Part shown: piece after piece, positions 1 to 11,292 of the stretch
Position numbering within the stretch: position 1 is the stretch's first letter
Layout of the letters: each line of letters begins with the position of its first letter
DNA from: Lumbricus terrestris
Lineage: Eukaryota; Annelida; Clitellata; Crassiclitellata; Lumbricidae
DNA: 64,000 bases
Assembly (NCBI GenBank): GCA_949752735.1
Contig: OX457037.1
Coordinates: 248,001-312,000 of the forward strand
Reading direction: 5' to 3'
Program-made: the position numbers and the translations under genes
The notes under the pieces: generated by a model
Database searches by the model: none
What the model was told of the DNA's origin: nothing
What the model saw: only the letters and a program-made list of their open reading frames with translations

Positions 1-1019
1 GACCTACGACTGAACCGATTGAGACAGAAAGCAGTTTCTTTTGTCTGCCCTTCTCTCCTGGTTCCTACATTTATAAAGTCGGTTTGTCTTTTGTGGTTTG
101 ATTGGGTAGCACCACCGACTTGTTTTACACTAGTGCCAATGAACTGGTAAGAGGTTACGTCATATTCTTTTGCAGACGTCCCCTCTACCGTTCCTAAACT
201 GCTAGAGACGGCTTTTACTTGCAAGTTTGTTTCGCCATACTCATTGAAATCCGTGTTTTGTCCAATGGAACGATTTGTCAGCATGCTAAAACTAACCATT
301 CTATCACTAGACCTCTGTCTATTGGCAACCAGTCGTTCTGTGTCATCATCACAATCATCATCGTTAGGGTCATCTAAATCCGCATCTTCGTCGCCATTGT
401 AGGTATTTGGTTGGTGCAACCCCTTAGGAAGACGATCCCTAGATCCGCCCTCGTCAAGGGGAATGAATGCCTCCCCTCTCCGCGCTACCAGAGAGGGTTT
501 GAATGAAGCATCTGCAGCAGCTAGTGGGCCTCTAGTGTCTGGATGATACAGATACGACTGTCGCTCTCGGATTCTCTCGCTTCTGCGAGGCTGGAAGGAA
601 GCTGCACTGGCCTCCTGTCTCGGTTCATCCGAGAGGTATTCGAACTCGCGAGATCGTGACGGGAGCTGGGGAAAGATGGTTCTTGACGATAGGTGTCTGA
701 GTGGAAGAGCGGTGATCGTGGGATTCACAACTTCTTCCTCCGGGAAGTAGAAGTCAGGGTTCGTTTGGGTTGGGCCCACTCGATCGTGTACGTATTCTTT
801 CATCTCCCTCATTCTTTCGACTACTTCTTGATGGCTCTGGGATAAACCAGACTGACCACTGGCCACCTCGTCTAGCTGGGAAGCCAGGTCAGATTGTGTA
901 GTGGCGATCCGAGTGATCTGGGTCAACATTCGTTCCAGCAACTCGGCCGTTTGGTCACCTGTCTTTTCCTTTACCAATACCTCACCATCGGTGGTAGCCG
1001 TAACACAACTCTCTTCCAT
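1..1019 (-). CDS. Ty3/Gypsy-like gag N-terminal part, open to the left edge
   Basis: The minus strand is open from an ATG at 1019-1017 to base 1, about 339 codons. The product has a short acidic N-terminus, a heptad-like helical stretch near residues 20-75 (Leu/Met/Ile-rich, ending in VVERMREMKEYV), a basic patch with SERIRERQ near residues 140-150, and an Asp-rich tract around residue 225. The 32304-32963 product has the same order: a helical region with MREV, then a basic patch with SERLRGR. I therefore read this as the structural-protein start of a related retroelement. No zinc knuckle or enzyme domain is inside the window. It is transcribed away from a TATA-like motif at 1716-1709. A divergent host gene cannot be excluded. 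Confidence 0.55.
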   Translation of the reverse strand, partial: MEESCVTATTDGEVLVKEKTGDQTAELLERMLTQITRIATTQSDLASQLDEVASGQSGLSQSHQEVVERMREMKEYVHDRVGPTQTNPDFYFPEEEVVNPTITALPLRHLSSRTIFPQLPSRSREFEYLSDEPRQEASAASFQPRRSERIRERQSYLYHPDTRGPLAAADASFKPSLVARRGEAFIPLDEGGSRDRLPKGLHQPNTYNGDEDADLDDPNDDDCDDDTERLVANRQRSSDRMVSFSMLTNRSIGQNTDFNEYGETNLQVKAVSSSLGTVEGTSAKEYDVTSYQFIGTSVKQVGGATQSNHKRQTDFINVGTRREGQTKETAFCLNRFSRR

Positions 1020-2430
1020 TTCAAAGTATATATTGTCAAAGCAGAGTAAATAATTTCTAAGCTAGTACTACAAACTGATATCTATTTAGGCACACAAAGT
1101 AATGCAGTCATTCAGATCAATGTCAGAGCATTCACACACGAACCTTCGACAAAGCACAGTCTTATTATAGTCTTTGATTCTACCTTAATAAAATAGGGAG
1201 GGGAGGCAATTCTCTATAAATTTAGGATTTACAGAGCACTCGAATAAGTCCTACTGTTCATACCTTAGATCCGGTCCAGACCTGTTTGTACGGCTGACAG
1301 TGGCAAAGGAACAGAAAACAACTTATGCTCCCGATCAATGGCGGGGATCTCGCTGTAGACTATCCATTCCAAGTACGCGGTTAAGGACTCCTGTCCCGAG
1401 GTAGAACGGATCGGAAGAGGACTATCCTGCACTCGACGAAGGAGACGCTAAACTCTTCTTTGAGTTGGTTCCTCACACTTCGGAACGCAGGTCCTCAATT
1501 CCTGGATTTGCGAAGGGGATCGGAGGCCTATTCTGCACTTCGACGAAGGAGTTCCTAAAATTGGCATCTCACACTTCGGAACGCAGCTCTTCTATTCCTG
1601 GGTTGACGAAGGCGGCATTGTCTTCACCTCCTGGCTCGGACTTCACCAGTACGGATCCTTCCTGTTTCAGCAATCTGGGCGTCGGCCCTTGGGTTCGTCG
1701 CGCAAAGTCTTTTATATGATTCTGGGGGACGCTCCAGCCCCCGTCGTTGCTACTACCATGCATTGGCAGTCTGCCAACTCATCAGTACACGCTGTCTTCC
1801 CAGGGCAGGCCGAGTTAATTCTGCAAGTCATTCTGACTCGAAAACACGCTCTCTACACGCAGGGAGCACGTGGACACCACGCAGTCATACATGTAGCTGC
1901 AGCAAGGGCGTCGCTATATCTATTTCATGTGGGCCTAATCTCCTTTCTCTACATATAATATGGGTCTTATTACATTACCATTACCTTACTTAACGTTTAA
2001 ATCCTTTGTCAACAGTCCTACTGTTGTACAATACCAATCGCTTTATTGACCTTTTGTAGGAAGCGTTGAAGTTTGAGGCGATCAATAATTGCAGTGGTGT
2101 AGGCCTATCCCCACCAAGCAGGTGATCGAGGCATAGAGAAGACGATCATCGAGATGGTTGTTGCACGGGATGGGTCCAAGAATTCTGTGTAGAGTCCTTG
2201 GATGGGGTCCTTAAAAAAGCCAAGTAGCCTATTATTATTATTATTATTATTATTACATAAATTTATTACGCGCAAGGTCCCACCAAAGTGTGAATCTGAG
2301 GCGCGGTAAAGCCAAGTTAATAATCATGGACTTCGTCGCCTATTTTATTTCAACAGAAGCTACCGGGTATTTTATCCGATAAATTGTAGCCTAATGTTTA
2401 TGAAATTATAGGCCTACGTATAATTAATCC
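1020..2430. other. Probable LTR/leader of the left-edge retroelement, plus a short microsatellite
   Basis: There is no convincing host coding sequence. On the minus strand TATAAAAG lies at 1716-1709, about 0.7 kb upstream of the gag-like ATG. This fits an LTR promoter, although the matching second LTR is outside the window. A segment containing cacttcggaacgcag occurs twice in tandem (about 1473-1510 and 1570-1600). A (TTA)n tract lies at 2231-2256. The exact LTR boundaries are not visible. Confidence 0.4.
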
Positions 2431-3685
2431 TGTAGCGGAACTAGGTTTGGGCAATTAACACCAGGGACCGAACCCCAAACCCTAGTCCTGTCGGAGTCGT
2501 CCGTCTGTGCAGTCCGGCGTCAACTGAAGATTGACGACTAGCCCGTCAGGCTTGAAACTCATTTATTTACGACGTCAAAGAAGAAGAAAACTCGTACTGC
2601 AATTCGTTCGACTTCTATAGCGCCAGAAATGTTCGGAGCAATGTTCGGAGCAATGTTCGGAGCACTACCGTCTCAAACCACTGCACTACTGTTCACCGCA
2701 ATTGTCACTGTAGGACACCGAGTCGTCTTCCTGTAGATCACCGCTGCCTCGCCAGCGCACGCAGAGAATCCGTGAAGCGGGTCGGGTTTCGAACCCGATC
2801 GTCGTCAGATGCGGAAGGTCGTCAAACCTTCCGTCCTCACCAGTCGGCAGCGTCAGCAGGTCCGGAGTCGAATCAGCGGTCGTTGGCGTGTAGTTCACCG
2901 CTGCCTCGCCAGCGCACGCAGAGAATCCGTGAAGCGGGTCGGGTTTCGAACCCGATTCAGTGTCGTCGGCGTCGGAAGCTGAACCACTGCGCTCACCCGG
3001 TCAGAAGCGTTGGCAGATCCGGCGTTGAATCCTGCCCGTCGTGGCACAGCGACGATCACCGATCCTTCGGTCGTCCGTAGGCGTCGGGTTGCAGAAGAGC
3101 ACGACCGCGGGTCAAGAATCGAACCCGAGTCGACAGTGTTGCACCGCAAAGGCCTCCAAGCCTTTCGTCGTCGGCAGGCGCTGAATTTCGGCAGCGTCGT
3201 CAAATCGTCGTCCTGCTCTCCAAAGCGTTTCTCCTCAGACGATCTCCTGCTGACTGCACCGCGATTCGATCCCGCAACGCTCGACCGACTCGTCTTTCCA
3301 CTGTGTCACGGCGATTCACTGACTGTTTCTTCCGATCACTGTGTTCCTCGAAGACTGTGTTCATTGACGTGACTGCTCGATCGATGACTCCATCGCTGAC
3401 TCCATCGCTGACTGCCGTGCCTGCGCACGCACTCGTACTTATGCGTCACGAGGCCACGCCCCTTTCAGGTAGAAATAGGCTAGGTAGAAATGGGCTAGGT
3501 AGAAATGGGCTATGTAGAAATGGGCTATGTAGAAATGGGCTAGGTAGAAATAGGCTAGGTAGAAACGGGCTATGTAGAAATGGGCTAGGTAGAAATGGGC
3601 TATGCCTATTGCAGGCAGACACAGATACCCAGACGGACACGGGGACGGTCACTCAAATTAAACTCCATGACCCTGATTTCCAACA
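2431..3685 (-). repeat. 3' LTR of the 2431-8321 element
   Basis: This is an exact-looking copy of 7067-8321. It contains three tandem copies of a 12-bp atgttcggagca unit near 2627-2662 and two copies of a roughly 60-bp segment (2738-2798 and 2895-2955). It also has several minus-strand Pol III B-box-like motifs, and a 15-bp tandem array (aggtagaaatgggct and variants, about nine units) at 3468-3604. Confidence 0.9.
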
Positions 3686-4333
3686 CGCTTCCCCCACAAG
3701 CAATCCAAGGTCCCACTTGGAGTAAGTAATTAAACATTCCCCAAAACGTAATCAGTGGCCAACGTCTACAAAAATTTACCACATTACTTCTGTCTACACA
3801 AAATCGAAATAATACAGTTTCTCATTATTTGATGAATTCGGTACATTTGGTTTTTCAGCGAAATCCTTCGCAGCGATTCATTATGAAAACATCAAATTAC
3901 AACATTGCAAAACCCTTATCGGGTGCGATGTGCTTGTTCGCACAACCCCCATTTCTCTTTTTCCTTCACTTCCCGGGTGCGATGTGCTTGTTACGCACAC
4001 CCCCCGTTTCGTTCGACTCTTTTCTTACGGGTGCGAAGTGCCATCTCGGTCACAACCCCCTTTTCGTTTTTCTCGCCTGTTTTTTTTTTTTTTTCTCTCT
4101 TTTTTTTCAGGCTTATTTCTCTATTTTTTTTCCTTTTTTTTGGGTACGGTGTGCTTTGTTGGGCACACCCCCCTTTTTTTTCTTCTCTTTTTTTTCAAAC
4201 GACATTATACAATTAATTACGAGCAAGTTACAGAAAAACAAAAGCCACACACGGCTTTACAATCAATTCAAAAAAATAAAAAACACGGGCCAGGCACGAC
4301 CCAATAATAATTAAATTAACTTTCTTTCGACGT
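3686..4333 (-). repeat. 3' untranslated interior of the Gypsy element with degenerate tandem units
   Basis: This non-coding part has T-rich tracts and three to four copies of a gggtgcgatgtgcttg-type unit (near 3919, 3976, 4029 and 4142), each followed by a C-run. It lies between the polyprotein stop and the polypurine tract. Confidence 0.6.
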
Positions 4334-6994
4334 TCACTGGAATCGAACAGGACGGCCAACGTTGCGTCGTGGTCGGCCTGTAGACGTCGCCACTCCGTCT
4401 TCCAAGTTCGGTCGACCCAATTTCGACCAATGCCCTCCAGGGTCGAAAGACAAAAGCCCACAGTCCAAAATCCACCTGCGGCTCGCGAGACTAGACTCAC
4501 TCGCACGACCAAGACTCATGCTTCCCGGAGCATAACCACAATACAATTCAATTGTGCTGCAACACACAGCGTAAGACGAGACTCTCCGACAGGCATCAGT
4601 TTCGGAAAAAGGACTGGAATCCTTCCGGGTCGGACCAGAGCAAAACCGCAAAGACAAATCATTCTCCACATTTGCAGAACATTTACTTATCGCCGGTTCC
4701 ACAACTCCAGTTACCAACATTTGCTCTAGTTGCGCATCAATGGTAGCCTGATATGGAAGCGGTTGCCTCCTCAACGGTTGTCTTACCGGATGAGAGTCCC
4801 CGGTATCAATCCTATGCTGAGTAATCATGGTCCTTCCCAAATCATGGTCGGTGGTCGAGAAGATGCACTCATACTCGACCAACAAATTCCTCTGCCGTTC
4901 CTTCACCTCTGACGAAACATCCTCAGAGACATCTTCCATCAATTTCAATACAAAATGTGTCTCTGGACGCGACCCTCCGGTCACTTTTGTGGTCGACCCT
5001 CCGGTCACTTTTTCGGCTGACCCTCCGGTCACCTTTCGGGTCGACCCTCCGGTCACTTTTTCAAATTGTGCAGGATGCACCCGCAAGTCATGCGCCCTCA
5101 AGGATTTTTCGATATTTGCAAAGCGCAGGTCAGGAAGTGAATCAGCAGTTAACATAGGCCGTTCATTTAAATTCACCACTCGGATGCACATTTTATCATC
5201 ATCATCATCATTCAGCACAACTCTAGCTACATGCAGTCCAGGTTGAATTTCTTTTGATTCAGTCATCCATGCTTCAGCTGTGGTCGTCAAATCACGATAT
5301 TGCGTTTTACAAGGAATATCGCACTGCGAACGAGGAAGGACAGTTGTTTCCTCCGCAACAATAACCCTGCGACACCAAAGCGACCCATTGCCCTTAACCA
5401 AAGGAATGCGGCGTCTACCAACGAAGAGTGCACCCTGACCAAAACCAAGTCGACAGCGGTGTTGCCTCAACCAATCCATCCCCAGCATTGGTTCACCAAT
5501 CTGATCAGAGACGAGAAAATTAGTCTCAATAGAAAAGCCTCTAGAAATCCTAATTGGGACATCAACCTGACCCAAAACCCTTATCTGCGTTCCGTTAGCA
5601 GCCAAGAGAATGCGATTACTAGGCTGGAGCAGCAAACCATCCACATCAGACGAGGGAACCAGGCTTACCTCCGACCCAGTGTCTACCAGGCACGTTCTTT
5701 GCTGTCCGTTGATCACACCATGGATGTAGATCGCGTTGTTCGTCACGCCTGTTGCTCGGTCTCTCGTTGTATGGTTGGTGACGGTCTCTTCGTTCCGCTC
5801 GGTCGTCGGCTGACCCGAGTCGCGTTCGTCGTCGTTCCGACGGTTGGGGAACGGTCGACGTTGTCGGCACTGGCGTGCATAGTGCCCTGGGGACCCGCAT
5901 TTGAAGCAGGTCGACCCACGTCCCAGACTTCCTGATGCGTTACCTTGAGACGGAATGGTCGGCGGAACCATCGGCGCGGAGTTGTAGTTCGTCCTGTTCG
6001 AGCCTCGGAGTTCCTCCAGCTGTCGGCAGATTCTTCCTTCCATGTCCTGCTGCCACTTGCGCTGGGCAGTGAAGAAGTCGTCCAGCTGAGACTGAAGCTG
6101 TCCTCCGGCGTCGGCCTCCTGAGTTCCTCTTACTCGATTCGCAGGTCTGCGACGATCCTCCAGGTCTGCAGTCTGTTGGTACGCCGACAAGCGTAGAGCT
6201 GTTCGGTACGCCTCGTCGATCGTCTTCGGTTCCCGTTCTCTCACCTTTAGAGACAGCTCCCGGTCACGGATGGCTTCCAGGAAGGCGTCCTTCGCAACGA
6301 TCTCGGTCGTCTCGTTCGACGGAACCGGGTAGGCGAGAACGACAAGTCTCCGGATGTCGTGCAGCAAATCTCCCAGACTTTCATCCGCCCTCTGTCGACG
6401 ATAGTAGAGTTGCGCACGAAAAGTCTCAGCTTGACCTTCCGCGCCGTATCGTTGACGGAGTCTCTCGACCAGCTGTTCATACGTCACCTCCGTTCGCGCT
6501 CCAAAATCCCACAACAGCTGCGTTGCTGCCTTTTCCAAGGAAACACGGAGGAAGTCGACTTTGTCGATTGCCGTCCATCTGTTGTGGCGTGCACATACGT
6601 CGAATTGTGCCAAGAACGATTCGAGTGACCCAGTCCCATCGAACTTGGTTGGTTTCATGGTCATCTTCCGTTCACCGACCAAGCGACTGGCGTTGTCCAA
6701 GACTTTCGTCTCCAAAGCGCTTACCCTGTCCAAGACTTTCGATTCCACGGCGGTCGAGTCTCTCTCAGAAATCAGCAGACTTCTGCGATCCTTCTTCGGT
6801 ACGTCGTCGAAGTCGATTCTCTCCAGAAAGCGGCTGGACTCGACCTCGTAGTCGACCAAGAGGTCCGTCCTTCGTCCGGCTGCTGGCGTCGAAGTCGTCG
6901 GGCGGTCAGCGGCGTTTTCGTCCATCTCTGCAGTGTTCCACATCATTGCTGAATTTCGCTCCACTGGCTGAGTCCGAATTTCCAAGAAGTCCAA
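4334..6994 (-). CDS. Gypsy gag-protease polyprotein with truncated reverse transcriptase
   Basis: This is a single 886-residue frame. Residues about 110-270 form a gag capsid-like region (KFDGTGSLESFLAQFD and RRLVVLAYPVPSNE). A CCHC zinc knuckle (CFKCGSPGHYARQC) follows near residue 360, then an aspartic protease with active-site DTGSEVSLVP near residue 440. Four KVTGGS-type hexamer-plus repeats lie near residues 650-680. The frame then enters reverse transcriptase (RQPLPYQATIDAQLEQML) but loses the catalytic palm after a few dozen residues, and ends in sequence that is not recognisable polymerase. The protein could package RNA and mature itself but could not copy or integrate DNA. The capsid region aligns by eye with the 53910-57320 protein. 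Confidence 0.9.
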   Translation of the reverse strand: MDFLEIRTQPVERNSAMMWNTAEMDENAADRPTTSTPAAGRRTDLLVDYEVESSRFLERIDFDDVPKKDRRSLLISERDSTAVESKVLDRVSALETKVLDNASRLVGERKMTMKPTKFDGTGSLESFLAQFDVCARHNRWTAIDKVDFLRVSLEKAATQLLWDFGARTEVTYEQLVERLRQRYGAEGQAETFRAQLYYRRQRADESLGDLLHDIRRLVVLAYPVPSNETTEIVAKDAFLEAIRDRELSLKVREREPKTIDEAYRTALRLSAYQQTADLEDRRRPANRVRGTQEADAGGQLQSQLDDFFTAQRKWQQDMEGRICRQLEELRGSNRTNYNSAPMVPPTIPSQGNASGSLGRGSTCFKCGSPGHYARQCRQRRPFPNRRNDDERDSGQPTTERNEETVTNHTTRDRATGVTNNAIYIHGVINGQQRTCLVDTGSEVSLVPSSDVDGLLLQPSNRILLAANGTQIRVLGQVDVPIRISRGFSIETNFLVSDQIGEPMLGMDWLRQHRCRLGFGQGALFVGRRRIPLVKGNGSLWCRRVIVAEETTVLPRSQCDIPCKTQYRDLTTTAEAWMTESKEIQPGLHVARVVLNDDDDDKMCIRVVNLNERPMLTADSLPDLRFANIEKSLRAHDLRVHPAQFEKVTGGSTRKVTGGSAEKVTGGSTTKVTGGSRPETHFVLKLMEDVSEDVSSEVKERQRNLLVEYECIFSTTDHDLGRTMITQHRIDTGDSHPVRQPLRRQPLPYQATIDAQLEQMLVTGVVEPAISKCSANVENDLSLRFCSGPTRKDSSPFSETDACRRVSSYAVCCSTIELYCGYAPGSMSLGRASESSLASRRWILDCGLLSFDPGGHWSKLGRPNLEDGVATSTGRPRRNVGRPVRFQ

Positions 6995-7066
6995 CGAGTT
7001 CTTCTTTCACCAGTTTGTAACGAGACGTCCGACGAAATTCAATCACTCCACTTCTCGGTACCAGTT

Positions 7067-8321
7067 TGTAGCGGAACTAGGTTTGGGCAATTAACACCAG
7101 GGACCGAACCCCAAACCCTAGTCCTGTCGGAGTCGTCCGTCTGTGCAGTCCGGCGTCAACTGAAGATTGACGACTAGCCCGTCAGGCTTGAAACTCATTT
7201 ATTTACGACGTCAAAGAAGAAGAAAACTCGTACTGCAATTCGTTCGACTTCTATAGCGCCAGAAATGTTCGGAGCAATGTTCGGAGCAATGTTCGGAGCA
7301 CTACCGTCTCAAACCACTGCACTACTGTTCACCGCAATTGTCACTGTAGGACACCGAGTCGTCTTCCTGTAGATCACCGCTGCCTCGCCAGCGCACGCAG
7401 AGAATCCGTGAAGCGGGTCGGGTTTCGAACCCGATCGTCGTCAGATGCGGAAGGTCGTCAAACCTTCCGTCCTCACCAGTCGGCAGCGTCAGCAGGTCCG
7501 GAGTCGAATCAGCGGTCGTTGGCGTGTAGTTCACCGCTGCCTCGCCAGCGCACGCAGAGAATCCGTGAAGCGGGTCGGGTTTCGAACCCGATTCAGTGTC
7601 GTCGGCGTCGGAAGCTGAACCACTGCGCTCACCCGGTCAGAAGCGTTGGCAGATCCGGCGTTGAATCCTGCCCGTCGTGGCACAGCGACGATCACCGATC
7701 CTTCGGTCGTCCGTAGGCGTCGGGTTGCAGAAGAGCACGACCGCGGGTCAAGAATCGAACCCGAGTCGACAGTGTTGCACCGCAAAGGCCTCCAAGCCTT
7801 TCGTCGTCGGCAGGCGCTGAATTTCGGCAGCGTCGTCAAATCGTCGTCCTGCTCTCCAAAGCGTTTCTCCTCAGACGATCTCCTGCTGACTGCACCGCGA
7901 TTCGATCCCGCAACGCTCGACCGACTCGTCTTTCCACTGTGTCACGGCGATTCACTGACTGTTTCTTCCGATCACTGTGTTCCTCGAAGACTGTGTTCAT
8001 TGACGTGACTGCTCGATCGATGACTCCATCGCTGACTCCATCGCTGACTGCCGTGCCTGCGCACGCACTCGTACTTATGCGTCACGAGGCCACGCCCCTT
8101 TCAGGTAGAAATAGGCTAGGTAGAAATGGGCTAGGTAGAAATGGGCTATGTAGAAATGGGCTATGTAGAAATGGGCTAGGTAGAAATAGGCTAGGTAGAA
8201 ACGGGCTATGTAGAAATGGGCTAGGTAGAAATGGGCTATGCCTATTGCAGGCAGACACAGATACCCAGACGGACACGGGGACGGTCACTCAAATTAAACT
8301 CCATGACCCTGATTTCCAACA
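7067..8321 (-). repeat. 5' LTR of the 2431-8321 element
   Basis: This is a direct repeat of 2431-3685 at a constant offset of 4636 bp, with the same internal 15-bp array (8104-8240). Its left end (7067, TGTAGCGG) touches the primer-binding region and its right end (8321) touches the atcc duplication. Confidence 0.9.
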
Positions 8322-8356
8322 ATCCTAAAATTAATGTATGTTAAATTGTTCCGGTA

Positions 8357-8865
8357 TTTTAGCGTCCCAAATTATTTCCACCGTCCCAAATTATTTTAAC
8401 TATTTCATTCCATTAGGCCTACGTGTGAGAAAATGGAAGCTGGATGAAAGTTTTTTACAAGTGAAATGGAGGTTGGATTGATGAAAAACGCGAGAAATGA
8501 AAGCTGGATTAATTAAGGTTCTTTTACAGGTGAAATAGAAGCTGGATTGAAGAAAATAACGCATAATTAAGAAATAGAAGCTGGATGAGGGTATTTTTAT
8601 ATCGGAAATGCAAGCTGGATTGACGAAAATAACGGACGAGAAATAGATGCTCGATGAAGGTATTTTTAGTTCTGAAATAGAAGCTGGATGCATGTTGAAA
8701 GTTACCCTGTTTAGGGGCTTCCTTGAGGTTTTCATGCACACATTTGTATGATTTCCTCTAATAAATATGTGTTCCTGTATATATCTTTCTGCTACTATTC
8801 CAAAGAAATGGTGAAAATAATTTGGGACACTAGACTGCACATGAAAATAATTTGGGACGCTAAAA
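8357..8865. mobile_element. MITE with TA target duplication and internal GAAGCTGGATGA repeats
   Basis: Inverted ends TTTTAGCGTCCCAAATTATT occur at 8357 and, reversed, at 8865, each followed inward by a second copy of cgtcccaaattattt. TA flanks both ends. Including the flanks, the arms read ccggTA...TAccgg, so the empty site was a perfect CCGGTACCGG palindrome. The TA duplication suggests a Tc1/mariner-type non-autonomous element. The interior carries about seven loosely spaced gaaatagaagctggatga-like units. No coding sequence is present. Confidence 0.75.
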
Positions 8866-11292
8866 TACCGGATTACCGGTTAGTATTTACCTAGTAGCGA
8901 TTAAGACGTGTTGGTAACAGTTGGTAACCGTTTCTCAACTCCATGTCCGCCGAAAAGACTGATTAAACACCGTAACTTCTCATAGCGAAGGGTCAGAGGG
9001 CGCAAGTGCAACAGATAGTTCACTATAAAAGTATCATTCGATTAGAGAATCCTCTACAAATGTAAAAATAACTAAAGACACTTCTCCGTCTAAATCGCCA
9101 ATCGATTGCAACACACCATCGACTGTCATCGGATTCAGACAAATTGGCGTCGCAAAGAAATTCCAATTATCAGACTTAATAGGCTACACAGCTACTAAGT
9201 TTAGAGGAAATGACGATCACAAAGCAACAATAATTGTTTTATTAGAAAACCAAAAAACAAACAAACATACGGCTGAAACCATAAACGTCTGAGCTGCACC
9301 CCACTAGAAAATCTATTTACAAACACATCCCAAGTAATACGATACAATGACCAAACTATTCTGCGTATATTATACATTATATTCCTTTTAACCTAAGTCT
9401 CTGTGATCATGAGTGACGATGAGAATTATTATTAGCGCCTCTTCACATGTTTTTCTAGATGGAGGCCGTAGAAATGCTATGGCACAACAACACGTGGGTG
9501 GAACATGTAAAACCATGTGTGTCTGTGCAATACATAACTCAGAATCATTTAAAAATAGAAGGCAAGAAGTAAATGGTTGATCAACTTCATATATCTCCGG
9601 ATTTAATTGTCTCAGTGCATGAGCAGCCAAACATTTACATCATAAGCAATGAGAAACGCAGACAAACAGAATCAGATAATAAGCAAAACAATCCAATTAA
9701 TTGAACTCTGCACAGACCTCGCTGTCCGTGCAGTTCAACCATCTCCCATCTGATCCTGCGGTCAATGACCTAATATTCATTCACAGGGTCTTCCATTCAT
9801 TCAAATGGTCTACGATCTACCATCCATTCAAATGGTCTTTCGCTTATTTTAAGGCTTATAACACTGATTCAAAATAACCCAATCAGCAGTGCACTGGCTC
9901 TAATTGCAACTAACTACACACAACCCCTCCGCCAAGAGATGCACATTGCACAAGTGCCATGACAACAACTATTGCTTACCTCATCTCTATCCCACGACAG
10001 TTCAACGATTGGGAAGAAAACACTCTACAGGAGTACATAAATCATTTCCATTCTACATTTACCGTTACAAAGAACTACAGAGAATAAGAATAAAGCTGAA
10101 GACAATCAATGATGATCAGTGAGAGAGACCAGAGCTTCTTTGTTCCCATGCGAATTAACATATATTAATTATATGCAATTCTGTGTTAATGTAAAATAAC
10201 ATGTTAATTCTATGACACAATTCACCTCAAGCATTGGCCAAAACCAAGTCTAACACCATTGAAGGCATATTTATCAGGCAGTGCCTTCTGCAAACCAAAA
10301 CAGAACTCAACTCTATTGATGATTGCCTGTTAGCTGAAACATCGCAGAAAATGACATGAAAAGCAAAGAAATGATCAATATACCAATTGGAATGTATACA
10401 ACACACAGCCAAAACAAACAACACATCCAAGAACAATCATAATTATCACATACAGCTTCCCTCAACCGCTGGAGCTATACAATATCTGGCAAATCTAGTG
10501 CTCAACACTGGTTTTCTAAACAGAAAAAATGAACCACAACTGAGGATGAAAGAAAAGACAGCAATGATCAACAGCTCTTCAACCAAGAGCCAACGTTGGC
10601 CAAACTGTTCAACTACCTTAGACAACAATTCGCCAATTTCCTAACATTTCCTCTTCAATACGACATAAAAATTATCACGATTTAATTGCCCAGTTGAAGT
10701 CCTAACAAAGCTGAGAAGAGCTTCGGGATTGAAGAGACTTCTCTGACATACGCTTCATTCTGATAGATATAATTATGGACATTGAAAAGTGTCTGAAAGA
10801 TTTTGTATGGAATTGGCAACAAATACCAGAAAATCCAAAGTTTAACCAGTGTCATGTGAATAAGAAATTAAAAAACAAAATCAAATCAAAACATCACCAG
10901 CGAAGAGATAAATAATGATAATAATAATAATAGTAACAATAATAATAATAATAATAATATACTGATTCCAGATGTCATAGACATCACCTTTAGATATAAA
11001 TTTCTCTTATGAGAGAAACATTCCCCGGATACAAAAGTAGTGAGATCAATAATATTTAATACGAACCTTGGGGACACAATAAGAAAACCGACATACAAGA
11101 CAAATATGCCACAGTTAGAGGAGGTTGTTTATAAAGTCAGCTGTTCATCTTTGTAAGCAAGTACTTCATGATGATTTGGTTGGGGAGGATACAATTTAAT
11201 CTTCATATGAACTCACCCATAAGTTAAGCAAACATACACTATGCGCAAACTCTGGAAAATATCACATTTGCTGTTGTTGAAGAGATGCAATG
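8866..11292. other. A+T-rich tract without recognisable genes
   Basis: Short open frames occur on both strands, but none has a recognisable domain, repeat or splice context. An (AAT)n tract lies near 10913-10958, and a partial hairpin around gtccgtgcagttcaa lies near 9700-9738. The left part is ordinary intergenic DNA as far as I can see. The right part probably includes the 3' untranslated region of the gene ending at 11293. Confidence 0.5.

Larger units (their letters stand above)
2431..8321 (-). mobile_element. Complete-ended Ty3/Gypsy LTR retrotransposon with most of pol deleted
   Basis: Two direct repeats of 1255 bp (2431-3685 and 7067-8321) look identical by eye, begin TG and end CA. 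They are flanked by a 4-bp target duplication, atcc, at 2427-2430 and 8322-8325. On the minus strand the 5' LTR is followed after three bases by a primer-binding-like TGGTACCGAGAAGTGG (7063-7048). A G-rich polypurine tract abuts the 3' LTR near 3686-3696. The 3381-bp interior encodes capsid, zinc knuckle and protease, then only the first part of reverse transcriptase. RNase H and integrase are missing. LTR identity implies recent insertion, so the truncated element was probably mobilised by enzymes supplied in trans. Confidence 0.9.

Noticed and set aside
2686..3203. Host proteins encoded in the LTR
   Set aside because: Several 70-120-codon frames occur identically in both LTR copies and overlap on opposite strands. 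They are better explained by the G+C-rich LTR.
9388..10644. Small genes in the A+T-rich tract
   Set aside because: Frames of 60-85 codons occur on both strands without motifs, and none could be joined by phase to neighbours.
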